Assembly: GCA_010206225.2 (NCBI GenBank)
Contig: VIQU02000003.1
Span: 1-64,000, forward strand
Source of the DNA: Lachnospiraceae bacterium MD308
Lineage (GTDB): Bacteria > Bacillota > Clostridia > Lachnospirales > Lachnospiraceae
Reading direction: 5' to 3'
DNA: 64,000 bases
Position 1 is the stretch's first letter. The number at the start of each line of letters is the position of its first letter. The notes beneath the pieces were generated by a model, which worked only from the letters and a program-made list of their open reading frames with translations, did no database searches and was not told where the DNA came from. The translations under genes and the position numbers were made by a program. Positions 42,650 to 52,561 of this stretch are shown here, one piece after another.

Positions 42650-43912
42650 CTATGCACTTTCAGACCGAACAACCGCATGTGTACACTCTGCCAGACTATA
42701 CCCCTTTACTACATCTTCTGTAATGCGGCATGTCTGCAGCGTCTCGTCTGACGGCGCATGATACATGATATCCGTCATAACATCTTCCATAATGGCACGA
42801 AGTCCTCTTGCCCCTGTCTTTCTTTTTAATGAAATATCTGCAATCTCCTCTAAAGCCTCTTTATCAAATGTAAGCTCTACACCGTCAAGCTCCAGCATCT
42901 TCTGATACTGCTTCACCAATGCATTTCTCGGCTCTGTCAGAATACGCATCAATGCCGCTTTATCCAGCAGTTCTAAAGACACCGTAACCGGAACTCTGCC
43001 TACCAACTCTGGAATCAGGCCAAACTTAATCAAATCCTGAGGCAGAACCTGCGAAAGCAGAACATCCACGTTATTCTCATGCTTACTTGCAATCTCAGCA
43101 TTAAAACCAATCGACTTCTGATCAATCCGCTTTTCAATAATCTTGTCAATTCCTTCAAATGCCCCGCCGCATATAAATAAAATATTCGTTGTATCTATCT
43201 GTATCAATTCCTGATGCGGATGCTTTCTTCCGCCCTGAGGCGGTACATTAGCAACCGTTCCCTCAACAATCTTGAGAAGCGCCTGCTGAACGCCCTCGCC
43301 CGACACATCCCGGGTAATCGATGGATTCTCGGATTTTCTCGTAATCTTATCAATCTCATCAATATAAATGATACCATATTCAGCGCGCTCAATATCCCCG
43401 TCCGCCGCCTGTATGATCTTCAGAAGGATATTCTCTACATCCTCCCCGACATATCCTGCTTCCGTCAGCGCAGTCGCATCTGCAATGGCAAATGGAACAT
43501 TCAGAATCCTCGCCAAAGACTGTGCAAGAAGCGTCTTCCCGCAGCCAGTCGGCCCAAGCATCAATATATTGCTCTTACCAAGCTCCACTCCCAAATCTCT
43601 GCCTGCCATAATCCTCTTATAATGGTTGTATACAGCGACAGCTAGAACCTTCTTCGCTTCATCCTGCCCAATTACATACTCGTCCAGAAATGCTTTGATT
43701 TCTTCTGGTTTTATAAGATTAATGTCCGAGAATGGACTCCAATTCCCTCCATTCTCCTCGTATCCCAACTCTTCTTCTATAATTTCAGAGCAGACATCGA
43801 CACACTCGTCACAAATATACGTATCATTCGGCCCTGCGATCAGCTTTCTGACCTGCGCCTGCGTTTTATTGCAAAATGAACATCTAATCTGGTCGTCACC
43901 TCTACCTAACAT
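42650..43912 (-). CDS. clpX: ClpXP ATPase subunit ClpX
   Basis: The 420-residue protein has the N-terminal zinc finger ([25 protein letters not shown]), Walker A ([15 protein letters not shown]), Walker B ([11 protein letters not shown]) and the ClpP-contact IGF-type loop (KSIGFNAEI). It unfolds tagged substrates and feeds them to ClpP. GAGGTGAAAGC precedes the ATG. It is 30 bases after clpP. Confidence 0.97.
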   Translation of the reverse strand: MLGRGDDQIRCSFCNKTQAQVRKLIAGPNDTYICDECVDVCSEIIEEELGYEENGGNWSPFSDINLIKPEEIKAFLDEYVIGQDEAKKVLAVAVYNHYKRIMAGRDLGVELGKSNILMLGPTGCGKTLLAQSLARILNVPFAIADATALTEAGYVGEDVENILLKIIQAADGDIERAEYGIIYIDEIDKITRKSENPSITRDVSGEGVQQALLKIVEGTVANVPPQGGRKHPHQELIQIDTTNILFICGGAFEGIDKIIEKRIDQKSIGFNAEIASKHENNVDVLLSQVLPQDLIKFGLIPELVGRVPVTVSLELLDKAALMRILTEPRNALVKQYQKMLELDGVELTFDKEALEEIADISLKRKTGARGLRAIMEDVMTDIMYHAPSDETLQTCRITEDVVKGYSLAECTHAVVRSESA

Positions 43913-43943
43913 GCTTTCACCTCATACTATGCCGGACTCATGA

Positions 43944-44525
43944 TTAACGGTGTGAAAGAACTTCGTCAATCAATCCGTACTCTTTCGCCTCTTTTGCGGA
44001 CATGAAGTTATCACGTTCCGTATCAACGCTGATCACATCCAAAGGCTGTCCTGTATTCTCCGCCAGAATCTGGTTCAATTTCTGACGGGTTTTTAAAATA
44101 TGTTCTGCGGCTATCTGAATCTCTGTCGCCTGTCCCTGCGCACCGCCGGATGGCTGATGAATCATGATCTCCGCATTCGGAAGTGCAAGACGCTTGCCCT
44201 TTGTACCGCCTGACAGTAAAAAGGAACCCATACTTGCAGCCATGCCGATACAGATTGTCTCGACATCGCACTTAATGTACTGCATCGTATCATAGATAGC
44301 CAAACCTGCAGTCACAGAACCGCCAGGGCTGTTAATATAAAGATGGATATCTTTCTCAGGATCTTCTGCTTCAAGGAATAAAAGCTGCGCAACAATAATA
44401 CTTGCCGACACATCCGTTACTTCTTCTCCCAGAAAGATGATCCTATCCTTTAATAATCTGGAATAAATATCATAAGATCTCTCACCACGGCTTGTCTGCT
44501 CAATGACATAAGGTACTAAACTCAT
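43944..44525 (-). CDS. clpP: ATP-dependent Clp protease proteolytic subunit ClpP
   Basis: The 193-residue serine protease has the catalytic Ser in [15 protein letters not shown], the His in [14 protein letters not shown], and the Asp near [20 protein letters not shown]. It forms the barrel that works with ClpX. GGAGG precedes the ATG by 10 bases. Confidence 0.97.
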   Translation of the reverse strand: MSLVPYVIEQTSRGERSYDIYSRLLKDRIIFLGEEVTDVSASIIVAQLLFLEAEDPEKDIHLYINSPGGSVTAGLAIYDTMQYIKCDVETICIGMAASMGSFLLSGGTKGKRLALPNAEIMIHQPSGGAQGQATEIQIAAEHILKTRQKLNQILAENTGQPLDVISVDTERDNFMSAKEAKEYGLIDEVLSHR

Positions 44526-44567
44526 ATATCATATGCCTCCTGTCTATTATAAACTTACTATTTCTCC

Positions 44568-45854
44568 TTATTTCTCTACGGCATGCTCTACCAGAAATGT
44601 AACCGCTTCCTGAACAGCCATATCTTCTTTCATCTGTTTCTTTTCTGCATCACCCATGAATTCTTTCAGCTTATCGGCTTCCATCTTATAGCTCTCCGCC
44701 ATCTTGCTGATCTCTTCATCAATCTTCTCATCGCTGATCTCAATATTCTCAGCCTTTGCAATCGCCTCAAGCACAATACGCGTCTCAATACGCTTAATTG
44801 CCTGCGGACGCATCTCCTCTTCCATCTTCTCAGCAGTCATGCCTGTAAACTGGAAATACTGTTCCATCGTAAGTCCCTGAGACCGCATCCTTCTTGCAAA
44901 ATCATCCGTCATCTGGCTGATATTCGTCGTGATCATAGCCTCTGGAATCTCAAAAGAAGCGTTCTCCACTGCCTTCTCAACAGCCTGATCCTCCTGTTTA
45001 CGCTTTCCTTCCGCTTCTTTCTGCTCTTTAATCTTTGCCTTAAGATCAGCTTTATATTCATCCAGCGTGTCAAATTCTGAAACTTCTGCCGCAAATTCAT
45101 CGTCAATTTCTGGAAGTTCTTTCATCTTAATCTCATGTACCGTACATTTGAATACCGCATCCTTACCCTTCAGTTCTTCCGCATGATAATCCTCCGGGAA
45201 AGTAACCTTAACTTCTACTTCCTTCTCTGCCTCTGCACCGACAAGCTGCTCTTCAAAGCCCGGAATAAAAGAGCCGGAACCAATTGTCAGCGGATAATTC
45301 TCTCCCTTTCCGCCCTCAAATGTCTCTCCATCCACAAAACCTTCAAAGTCCATAATAACTTCGTCGCCGTCCTGAACCGCCCTGTCCTCTACCGTCACGG
45401 TTCTTGCGTTCTTCTCTGCTTCTTCCTTCAGCTTTTCTTCTACTTCCTTCTGCGTTACACGTGTAGATATTTTATCAACCTCAAGTCCCTTATATTCTCC
45501 AAGCGTTACTTCCGGTTTCACTGCAACCTCCGCTGTAAAAATAAATGGCTTGCCTTTCTCAATCTGAACGACATCAACCTCTGGTCTTGACACAATATCA
45601 AGCTCACACTCATCGTATGCCTCCGCATATGCCTTCGGCATCAGTTCATTGATCGCATCGTCATAAAAAATCTCCGAGCCATACATCTTCTCGATCATCT
45701 GACGCGGAACCTTACCCTTGCGGAAACCCGGAAGGTTAATTTTGTTCTTCTGCTTCTTATATGCACTCTGAAGCGCTTTTTCTAAATCATCGGCAGAAAC
45801 CTCAATGGTGAGCTTTGCCATGTTTTTCTCTAATTTTTCTACCTGTAAACTCAT
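44568..45854 (-). CDS. tig: Trigger factor
   Basis: The 428-residue chaperone has an N-terminal ribosome-binding domain with the GFRKGKVPR signature (residues about 42-50), a PPIase domain (VIMDFEGFVDGETFEGGKGE) and a long helical C-terminal part. It binds nascent chains at the ribosome exit. AGGAGG precedes the ATG. The tig-clpP-clpX order is widely conserved. Confidence 0.97.
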   Translation of the reverse strand: MSLQVEKLEKNMAKLTIEVSADDLEKALQSAYKKQKNKINLPGFRKGKVPRQMIEKMYGSEIFYDDAINELMPKAYAEAYDECELDIVSRPEVDVVQIEKGKPFIFTAEVAVKPEVTLGEYKGLEVDKISTRVTQKEVEEKLKEEAEKNARTVTVEDRAVQDGDEVIMDFEGFVDGETFEGGKGENYPLTIGSGSFIPGFEEQLVGAEAEKEVEVKVTFPEDYHAEELKGKDAVFKCTVHEIKMKELPEIDDEFAAEVSEFDTLDEYKADLKAKIKEQKEAEGKRKQEDQAVEKAVENASFEIPEAMITTNISQMTDDFARRMRSQGLTMEQYFQFTGMTAEKMEEEMRPQAIKRIETRIVLEAIAKAENIEISDEKIDEEISKMAESYKMEADKLKEFMGDAEKKQMKEDMAVQEAVTFLVEHAVEK

Positions 45855-45929
45855 CTACTATATCCTCCTGTTTCTATCCCATTCTTTGGCAGTTGTAAAA
45901 TGGGCATACTGCTTTACATTCATTAAAAG

Positions 45930-45938
45930 AGTATAACA
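45930..45938 (-). promoter_or_regulatory. Extended -10 promoter of tig
   Basis: TGTTATACT on the minus strand is a good extended -10 box. It lies about 75 bases before the tig start, and the -35 region (TAGATA) is weak. Confidence 0.5.
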
Positions 45939-45955
45939 CAAACATTTTCAAATAT

Positions 45956-46627
45956 CTAGCCCCCGATTTCATCTAATCGAAGTATTTTTGAGATTAAATT
46001 GTCCATATCATCCTCATCAATAGAATAAATATCACTTGTATCCGATTTCACCCTTAAAATCACCGTCTGTTTGTCCCCATATTCACTGTCATCATAAGCT
46101 CTTCTCAGCAATTCATAAGCCTGTTCCGCAATTTCAGCCAGCACCTGATCCTGTATTTCTTCCTCTGTACCGTTATATTCCCCGTTCTTTATTCTTTCTG
46201 TTATTCTTAAGGCATCCTCTGCCAAAAGTTCTTTATATCTCAGGAATGTATCTATGGGCTGTATGACAACCGGAACCTCGTATTCTTTCTTTCCGGTTTC
46301 ACTTGCTTCTCCTACTTCATATCTCATGGAAGCAAAAATCGCTGCCGCTAGCTCTTTAAATTCTTCCGAAGCATCGTCAGTGATATTCATACCGTCCGTA
46401 ATGTAACCTGCCACAAAATGATCGATAAATTCCTGATACATCTGGTCAAGTTCTTCCTGAGTAGCCCCTGCCACTAATGTCCTTGCATTTTTTATATCCC
46501 CCTGAAACTGCAGATCAAGAATTGCCTCCGTATATCCTGACGCATCAAATCCACCGCTGCATCCTATCATTGTAAAAAGGATTACACAGGCAGCAAAAAC
46601 AGATATCATTTTTTTCAACCGTACCAT
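45956..46627 (-). CDS. Lipoprotein of unknown function
   Basis: The 223-residue protein has a lipoprotein signal (ILFTMIGC lipobox) followed by a helical, acidic domain: YTEAILDLQFQGDIKNARTL, an EFIDHFVAGYITDG stretch and LLRRAYDDSEYGDKQTVILR. This resembles the DUF5105-type lipoproteins of Clostridia, but I am not certain. AGAGG precedes the ATG. It lies between a DJ-1 gene and tig with its own spacing, so any link to either is unproven. Confidence 0.75.
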   Translation of the reverse strand: MVRLKKMISVFAACVILFTMIGCSGGFDASGYTEAILDLQFQGDIKNARTLVAGATQEELDQMYQEFIDHFVAGYITDGMNITDDASEEFKELAAAIFASMRYEVGEASETGKKEYEVPVVIQPIDTFLRYKELLAEDALRITERIKNGEYNGTEEEIQDQVLAEIAEQAYELLRRAYDDSEYGDKQTVILRVKSDTSDIYSIDEDDMDNLISKILRLDEIGG

Positions 46628-46650
46628 AAATATCCTCTTATCTGTCTCAT

Positions 46651-47199
46651 TTACTCATATATGATAGATTCCGCAATGCTAACAGCCCTTTCCTTTCCTG
46701 CAAGCACCGTAATCAGTTCTAACGCAAAATCAACTGCCGTCCCCGCGCCGCGGCTGGTCACAATATTTCCGTCCACCACCGCAGGAACCTTTACAATAAC
46801 CGCTCCTTGGATATCACTCTCTACTGAAGGATAGCATGCGATACGCTTACCCTTAAGCAGTCCTAGATCACTGAGAACAGTAGGCGCCGCACAGATCGCC
46901 CCTACAATCTTACCACCCTCCGCAAAATCTGTTACAATCTTTCTCACTCCCTCATGCTCCTTCAGATTCGTCGTACCTGGCATACCGCCCGGAAGTACGA
47001 TTGCATCCGCCTCCGAAAAATCCGATTCTTCAAACAAGTCTTCTGCCTGCACATTGATTCCATGTGCGCCATGAACCTGATATTCATCACCAATCGATAC
47101 CGTGTCTACATATATCTGCGCTCTCCTTAACAAATCAACGACTGTTAATGCCTCAATCTCTTCAAATCCGTCTGCCAGCAATACATTTACTTTGATCAT
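46651..47199 (-). CDS. DJ-1/PfpI family protein
   Basis: The 182-residue protein has VLLADGFEEIEALTVVDLLR with the conserved Glu, the nucleophile Cys in VGAICAAPTVLSDLGLL and ITSRGAGTAVDFALELI-type end. Members deglycate proteins, act as chaperones, or remain unassigned (YajL/ThiJ group). GAAAGGAG precedes the ATG. It is divergent from the CYTH gene and shares its promoter region. Confidence 0.92.
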   Translation of the reverse strand: MIKVNVLLADGFEEIEALTVVDLLRRAQIYVDTVSIGDEYQVHGAHGINVQAEDLFEESDFSEADAIVLPGGMPGTTNLKEHEGVRKIVTDFAEGGKIVGAICAAPTVLSDLGLLKGKRIACYPSVESDIQGAVIVKVPAVVDGNIVTSRGAGTAVDFALELITVLAGKERAVSIAESIIYE

Positions 47200-47230
47200 A
47201 GAAAATCTCCTTTCTTCTGATAGAATGGCT

Positions 47231-47260
47231 GTTTACTTTCGGCGTAAACTAAATTATAAT
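47231..47260 (+). promoter_or_regulatory. Promoter of the CYTH gene with overlapping dyad
   Basis: TTTACT (47232-47237) and TATAAT (47255-47260) are 17 bases apart. GTTTAC (47231-47236) and GTAAAC (47244-47249) form a dyad over the -35 box. Confidence 0.6.
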
Positions 47261-47298
47261 GTTGCAAGGGTTAATACCGCGTCTAAGGAGGCAAAGCT

Positions 47299-47742
47299 AT
47301 GGAAATCGAACGGAAATATCTTGTAAAAAGCATCCCTGAAAATTTGAAAGATTATCCCTGCAGAGTCATGGAGCAGGGATACTTAAATATTGCCCCGGTC
47401 ATACGTATCCGCAAGGATAACGATAACTTTGAGCTTACTTACAAATCAAAAGGATTGATGGTACGTGAAGAATACAATCTTCCGCTGACAAAAGAAGCTT
47501 ATGAACATCTCCTTTTAAAAATTGATGGGCGTCTCATTAAAAAACGCCGTTACATGATACCTTTGGAAGGAAATCTGACTGTAGAACTAGATGTATTTGA
47601 GGGAGAACTCGCACCGCTTATTCTGGCAGAGGTAGAATTTCCTGACGAAGACAGCGCTCTCTCTTTCACACCGCCAGACTGGTTCGGCGAGGACGTCACA
47701 TTTTCCGGCAAATACCACAACAGCCATCTAAGCCGGCTCTGA
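47299..47742 (+). CDS. CYTH domain protein (triphosphate tunnel metalloenzyme-like)
   Basis: The 147-residue protein starts with the CYTH signature MEIERKYLV and has later charged strands of the tunnel (VIRIRKDNDNFELTYKSKG, LTVELDVFEGELAPLILAEV). Members hydrolyse inorganic tripolyphosphate or other triphosphates with a metal. AAGGAGG precedes the ATG. It is convergent with lysC, 12 bases apart. Confidence 0.9.
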   Translation: MEIERKYLVKSIPENLKDYPCRVMEQGYLNIAPVIRIRKDNDNFELTYKSKGLMVREEYNLPLTKEAYEHLLLKIDGRLIKKRRYMIPLEGNLTVELDVFEGELAPLILAEVEFPDEDSALSFTPPDWFGEDVTFSGKYHNSHLSRL

Positions 47743-47754
47743 CATACAAAACAC

Positions 47755-48963
47755 CTATTCTCCCATTACAAACCCGTCATGTACGGCATTCATCGCCTTG
47801 TCAATATCCTTCTCGTCAACCAGAACCGTGATCCTGATTTCTGATGTGGAAATCATGTTAATATTCACTCTGGAGTTATACAATGCTTCAAACATCTTCG
47901 CTGCAACTCCCGGATTGCTCATCATACCGGCGCCTACTACCGACAATTTCGCCACATCCGGATTGCAGCTCACTTCTTTGATTGTAAGCCTTTTTTTGTT
48001 CTTCTCCAAAATCTCAATGGCATGTTCCATGTCGTCTCCCGCGACGGTAAATGAGATATCTTTTGTTCCTTCCCTTCCAACAGACTGCAGGATAATATCT
48101 ACATTGATATTATTTTTTGCCAGAGTATCAAATATATTGAATGCAATTCCCGGTTTATCCAAGACTCCGATAACCGAGATACGCGCCGTATTCTTGTCCG
48201 CTGCAACGCCGGTCACTAACAGTTTCTCCATGTCTGCTCCTTCCCTGACTACAGTCCCTTCTGTATCATTCAGACTGGACCGCACTACTAATTCCACATT
48301 ATATTTCTTCGCCATCTCCACAGAGCGGTTGTGAAGGACCTTTGCCCCGAGACTTGCCAGTTCAAGCATCTCATCATAGGTAACTTCATCAAGCTTTCTC
48401 GCATTCTTTACCACCCTCGGATCCGCAGTAAATACACCGTCCACATCTGTGTATATCTCACATCTGTCCGCATGGAGCGCAGCCGCCAACGCCACTGCCG
48501 TAGTATCAGAGCCGCCCCGTCCTAACGTAGTGATATCATCATATTTATTCACACCCTGAAAACCTGTAACGATTACAATCTTTCTGGAGTCCAGCTCATG
48601 CAATATTCGTTCTGTCTCCACACGCTTGAATCTGGCATTCCCGTATCTGGACGTAGAATGCATCATAACCTGAAAGGCATTCAGCGAAACTGCCGGCACA
48701 TCCAACGCCTGCATCGCCATTGCCATCAGCGCTGCCGACACCTGCTCGCCCGTAGTAAGGAGCATATCCATCTCTCTTTTTTTCGCCTTCGGATTAATAT
48801 CCTCCGCCATCGCGATCAGCTGATCCGTCGTGTTCCCCATGGCGGAAAGCACTACGACTACATCGCTTCCATTCTTATATTCCTCAATGCAGCGTCTCGC
48901 CACATTGAAAATACGTTCTTTATTCGCGACAGAACTTCCCCCGAATTTCTTAACAATCAACAT
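47755..48963 (-). CDS. lysC: Aspartokinase
   Basis: The 402-residue enzyme has VKKFGGSSVANKERI at the N-terminus, TLGRGGSDTTAVALAAALHA and two C-terminal ACT domains (ISVIGVLDKPGIAFNIFDTL, LSVVGAGMMSNPGVAAKMFE) for feedback control. It makes aspartyl phosphate, the first step to lysine, threonine and methionine. AGGAGG precedes the ATG, which overlaps the upstream phosphoglycerate-mutase-like gene by 7 bases. Confidence 0.96.
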   Translation of the reverse strand: MLIVKKFGGSSVANKERIFNVARRCIEEYKNGSDVVVVLSAMGNTTDQLIAMAEDINPKAKKREMDMLLTTGEQVSAALMAMAMQALDVPAVSLNAFQVMMHSTSRYGNARFKRVETERILHELDSRKIVIVTGFQGVNKYDDITTLGRGGSDTTAVALAAALHADRCEIYTDVDGVFTADPRVVKNARKLDEVTYDEMLELASLGAKVLHNRSVEMAKKYNVELVVRSSLNDTEGTVVREGADMEKLLVTGVAADKNTARISVIGVLDKPGIAFNIFDTLAKNNINVDIILQSVGREGTKDISFTVAGDDMEHAIEILEKNKKRLTIKEVSCNPDVAKLSVVGAGMMSNPGVAAKMFEALYNSRVNINMISTSEIRITVLVDEKDIDKAMNAVHDGFVMGE

Positions 48964-50168
48964 ACTTCCTCCTGCAGCAGATGTCCCATAAGCTTATAGC
49001 CGTCGTGCCATACAATCCCGGTTTCTGCCGCCGTCTTTTCATTATATACTGCCGGTCCCTTTTCCTCTGCTACACTGTCATATAAAAGATAAGGCACCGC
49101 TTCACCCGTATGTGTCCTGACCTCGATCGGCGTCGGATGGTCGGGAAGGAGTAGCAGCCTGTATTCCTCTCCGGCTTCCTCCAATCCGCAGATAACCGTT
49201 TTTAACACCTTCTCATCAATATTCTCTATGGCAGTTATCTTATCCTCTATACTTCCCTGATGGCCCATCTCATCGGGAGCTTCCACATGAATATAAGCAA
49301 AGTCATAACCTTCGTATGCCAGCGCCCTCACAGCCGCCAATGCCTTACCTCTATAATTCGTGTGAAGTCCTCCGTTTGCGCCTTCTACCGCAATACTGTC
49401 CATTCCTGCACCGGCTGCGATACCTTTTAAGAGATCAACAGCTGAGATCATGATGCCCTTCTTTCCGGTTCTCTCCTGAAAAGAATCCAGCGCAGGCTTT
49501 TTCCCTGCTCCCCAAAACCATGCAGAATTCGCCGGACGAAGGCCCTTCTTACGCCTCTCCTGATTCACCGGATGATTTTTCAGTATATCATAGCTTTTTT
49601 TCATCATATCAAGAAGCGCTGCATCTTTTGGAAGATATTCTCCAATTTTTTTCGTCAGAATATCATGGGGCGGCATAAGGTCCAATACCTCTCCTCTCTC
49701 CTTTATCAGGAGATGTCTGTAGCTGGTTCCGGCATAGAATCTGTAACCGTCCTTCTTAAGTCCTTCCTTTAATGCCTCCAATAAAACAGCCGCTTCCTCC
49801 GTCGTAATCTCATCCGAGCTGTGATCTATGATCGTTCTGTCCTCATAGGCACAGTCCTCCTCTGATAATGTCACAAGATTACACCGGAAAGACACGTCCG
49901 AGTCCTTCATATCTACTCCGATACTGAGTGCCTCCAGCGGGGATCTCCCTGTATAATATATTCTCGGATCATATCCCAGAACTGCCAGATTCGCCGTATC
50001 ACTACCCGGCGCCATCCCTTCCGGAACCATGGACACAAGCCCTATCTCAGACATCGGTGCCAGTCGATCAATCTCTGGAACATGCGCAGCCTCCAGTGTA
50101 GTCTTACCATCTAATTCCTTCAGCGGCCTTCCAGCCATCCCATCGCTTAAAACTACAATATACTTCAT
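48957..50168 (-). CDS. ApgM-type phosphoglycerate mutase-like protein, possible homoserine kinase
   Basis: The 403-residue protein belongs to the metal-dependent alkaline phosphatase superfamily, with VLSDGMAGRPL, GSDTANLAVLGYDP, HVEAPDEMGHQG and LLLPDHPTP as metal/phosphate sites. It is annotated generally as cofactor-independent phosphoglycerate mutase. It lies exactly between homoserine dehydrogenase and aspartokinase, and no thrB is visible here. Proteins of this branch have been proposed, and in some bacteria shown, to act as homoserine kinase, so that role is likely by context. Confidence 0.85.
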   Translation of the reverse strand: MKYIVVLSDGMAGRPLKELDGKTTLEAAHVPEIDRLAPMSEIGLVSMVPEGMAPGSDTANLAVLGYDPRIYYTGRSPLEALSIGVDMKDSDVSFRCNLVTLSEEDCAYEDRTIIDHSSDEITTEEAAVLLEALKEGLKKDGYRFYAGTSYRHLLIKERGEVLDLMPPHDILTKKIGEYLPKDAALLDMMKKSYDILKNHPVNQERRKKGLRPANSAWFWGAGKKPALDSFQERTGKKGIMISAVDLLKGIAAGAGMDSIAVEGANGGLHTNYRGKALAAVRALAYEGYDFAYIHVEAPDEMGHQGSIEDKITAIENIDEKVLKTVICGLEEAGEEYRLLLLPDHPTPIEVRTHTGEAVPYLLYDSVAEEKGPAVYNEKTAAETGIVWHDGYKLMGHLLQEEVC

Positions 50169-50179
50169 CTTCCTTCTCC

Positions 50180-51400
50180 TTATCCTTCTATACGAATCAT
50201 ATGCAGAATCTGGTCTTTATACCGATTCGCCCTTGTGTCATAATCACCTTCCATCATAACCGGAGTTGTAAATCCAAATTCATCGTCAAGACCCGGAACT
50301 TTAATGATCTTAACATCTCCGAAAGAATACTTAAGATTCGGAAGCTCTTTCTCAGCGTCGCCCTTCATACGGATGAAAAATCTCCTCTTTGCATCGCCTT
50401 TATCTTCCAGCGTAAGCTTATCCTGCTTCCACATCGTCATAATATTTCGATTCAGATGCTTCGCTGCATCTACCACATCCGCTACAACTGCACTGGCCGT
50501 CGGAAGCTTTCCGGCACCGCTGCCATAGAACATCGCATCTCCCAGTACATTTCCATGTACAAAGATGGCATTAAACACATCATTCACATTGTACAGCGGA
50601 TGTTCCGGATAAAGCATGCATGGTGCAACAATTGCATGAAGACGGTCGCCGATTCTCTTACTGGATGCCAAAAGCTTAATCGTTGTCCCCATTGCCTTTG
50701 CATATTTCATATCTTCTACCGTAATCTCTGTAATACCCTCACAGTAAATATCTTCAAAATCTACCTGCTGTCCGGAAATCAATGAAGACAGAATAGCAAT
50801 CTTACGGCACGCGTCATATCCTTCTACATCCGCTTCTGGATTGCGCTCTGCATAGCCGTTAGCCTGCGCTTCCTTAAGAACCGTATCATAATCTGCTCCT
50901 TCATAAAACATCTTCGTCAGCATATAGTTCGTCGTACCATTCAAAATTCCGGTAATCTCTTCGATTTCATCCGCTGTGAGGGAGGAATTTAAAGGACGGA
51001 TAATCGGAATCCCGCCGCCTACGCTTGCCTCAAACAGGAAATTGATATTATTTTCTTTTGCAATAGAAAGAAGCTCCGCACCATGCTTCGCCACCAGTGC
51101 TTTATTCGATGTAGCTACACTCTTTCCCGCCTGAAGACATCTCTTTACAAAAGTATAGGAAGGCTCTATGCCGCCCATAACTTCTACGACAATCTGAATA
51201 TCTTTATCACTCACGATCGTCTCAAAATCATGAACAATCTTTTCCTGCACCGGATTTCCCGGAAAATCCTTCAAATCCAATACATACTTAATATTCAGCT
51301 CCTCGCCGATCCTCTGTTTGATCCGCGCACCGTTGGTATTCACTACCTCTACGACACCAGAGCCAACTGTTCCATAACCCATCACTGCTACATTTATCAT
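50180..51400 (-). CDS. hom: Homoserine dehydrogenase
   Basis: The 406-residue enzyme has a Rossmann start (VAVMGYGTVGSGVVEVV), the catalytic region with GILNGTTNYMLTKMFYEG, AQANGYAERNPEADVEGYDA and KIAILSSLISG, and a C-terminal part of about 70 residues that is shorter than a normal ACT domain. It reduces aspartate semialdehyde to homoserine. The ATG overlaps the prfB stop by four bases (ATGA). Confidence 0.95.
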   Translation of the reverse strand: MINVAVMGYGTVGSGVVEVVNTNGARIKQRIGEELNIKYVLDLKDFPGNPVQEKIVHDFETIVSDKDIQIVVEVMGGIEPSYTFVKRCLQAGKSVATSNKALVAKHGAELLSIAKENNINFLFEASVGGGIPIIRPLNSSLTADEIEEITGILNGTTNYMLTKMFYEGADYDTVLKEAQANGYAERNPEADVEGYDACRKIAILSSLISGQQVDFEDIYCEGITEITVEDMKYAKAMGTTIKLLASSKRIGDRLHAIVAPCMLYPEHPLYNVNDVFNAIFVHGNVLGDAMFYGSGAGKLPTASAVVADVVDAAKHLNRNIMTMWKQDKLTLEDKGDAKRRFFIRMKGDAEKELPNLKYSFGDVKIIKVPGLDDEFGFTTPVMMEGDYDTRANRYKDQILHMIRIEG

Positions 51401-52522
51401 ATTTTTCCTCCCTCTGACTGTCTTGCAGTTCCTTTCAGATAAGAATTGATGAACATGTCTATATTCCCATCCAGAACGGCAGTCACATTACTGTTTTCTT
51501 CATTCGTCCTATGGTCTTTTACAAGAGTATACGGCTGCATAACATAAGACCGTATCTGATTGCCGAATCCGATCTCTTTTATCTCTCCACGGATATCAGA
51601 TACTCTCTCTGCCTGCTCCTGTTCCTTCAAAAGCTGCAGTTTTGCTTTCAGCATCTGCATCGCCTTTTCCTTGTTATGGTGCTGGGAACGTTCATTCTGG
51701 CACTGTACCACGATTCCGGTCGGCAAATGCGTGATACGAATCGCGGAGGAAGTCTTATTGACATGCTGCCCGCCCGCACCGCTGGCACGGTAAGTATCAA
51801 TCTTCAGATCATCATCGTCGATCTCAATGTCGATCTCGGTTTCAATATCCGGAACTACATCGCAGGAGGCAAAAGATGTCTGCCTCTTTCCCGCCGCATT
51901 AAACGGAGAAATGCGCACCAGTCTGTGAACTCCCTTTTCGGATTTCAGATATCCATATGCATTCTCGCCTTTCACTTCAAAAGTAACCGTCTTAATCCCG
52001 GTAATGTCACCATCCAGATAATCCAGAACTGTAATCGCAAAACCTCTGCGCTCCGCCCACCGGCTGTACATGCGGTATAACATGCCCGCCCAGTCACAGG
52101 ATTCTGTTCCGCCTGCCCCGGCGTGAATTGTCATCACCGCATTGCAGGAATCATATTCACCGGAAAGAAGCGTCTGAATCCGAAGCTCCTCGTAGCATGC
52201 CTCGAAGCTTTGAATCTCGTCACTGATCTCCTCAATTACAGACGCATCGTCCTCCTCGTAACCCATTTCAATCAAAAGCTGGATATCCTCGTAACCGGTA
52301 TACATGGTGTGGATCTTTTTCACAAGCTCCTGAAGATCTTTAAGCTCCTTCATGATCTTCTGGGATTCCTCCGGATTATCCCAGAAGCCCGGCTCCTCTA
52401 CCTTGCGCGAAAGCTCCTCGATCCTGTTTTCCTTGCCTGCTGCGTCAAAGTGAATCCCTCATCTCGGCAAGAGGTTCTTCATAAGCATTCATCAATGTTT
52501 TAAACTGATCTAACTCAACCAC
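51397..52522 (-). CDS. prfB: Peptide chain release factor 2, programmed +1 frameshift
   Basis: A 25-codon frame begins at a GTG at 52522 (GAGGTGATAGA upstream) and ends at an in-frame TGA (52447-52445). Slipping +1 at CTT TGA C joins it to the frame that runs to 51397, giving a product of about 374 residues. The main frame has the GGQ motif (ASGAGGQHVNKT) and stop-recognition region (SPFNAAGKRQTSFA). Frameshifting is controlled by RF2 level. It is second in the secA-prfB-hom run. Confidence 0.95.
52444..52462 (-). promoter_or_regulatory. prfB: prfB programmed +1 frameshift site
   Basis: The slippery sequence CTTTGAC follows the SD-like stretch ATGAGGGATTCA. When RF2 is scarce the TGA is read slowly and the ribosome slips to GAC. 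The SD-like AGGG is slightly farther from CTT than in the E. coli site. Confidence 0.9.
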
Positions 52523-52561
52523 TCTATCACCTCTTTCAAATTATAATATATATTCTATGCT

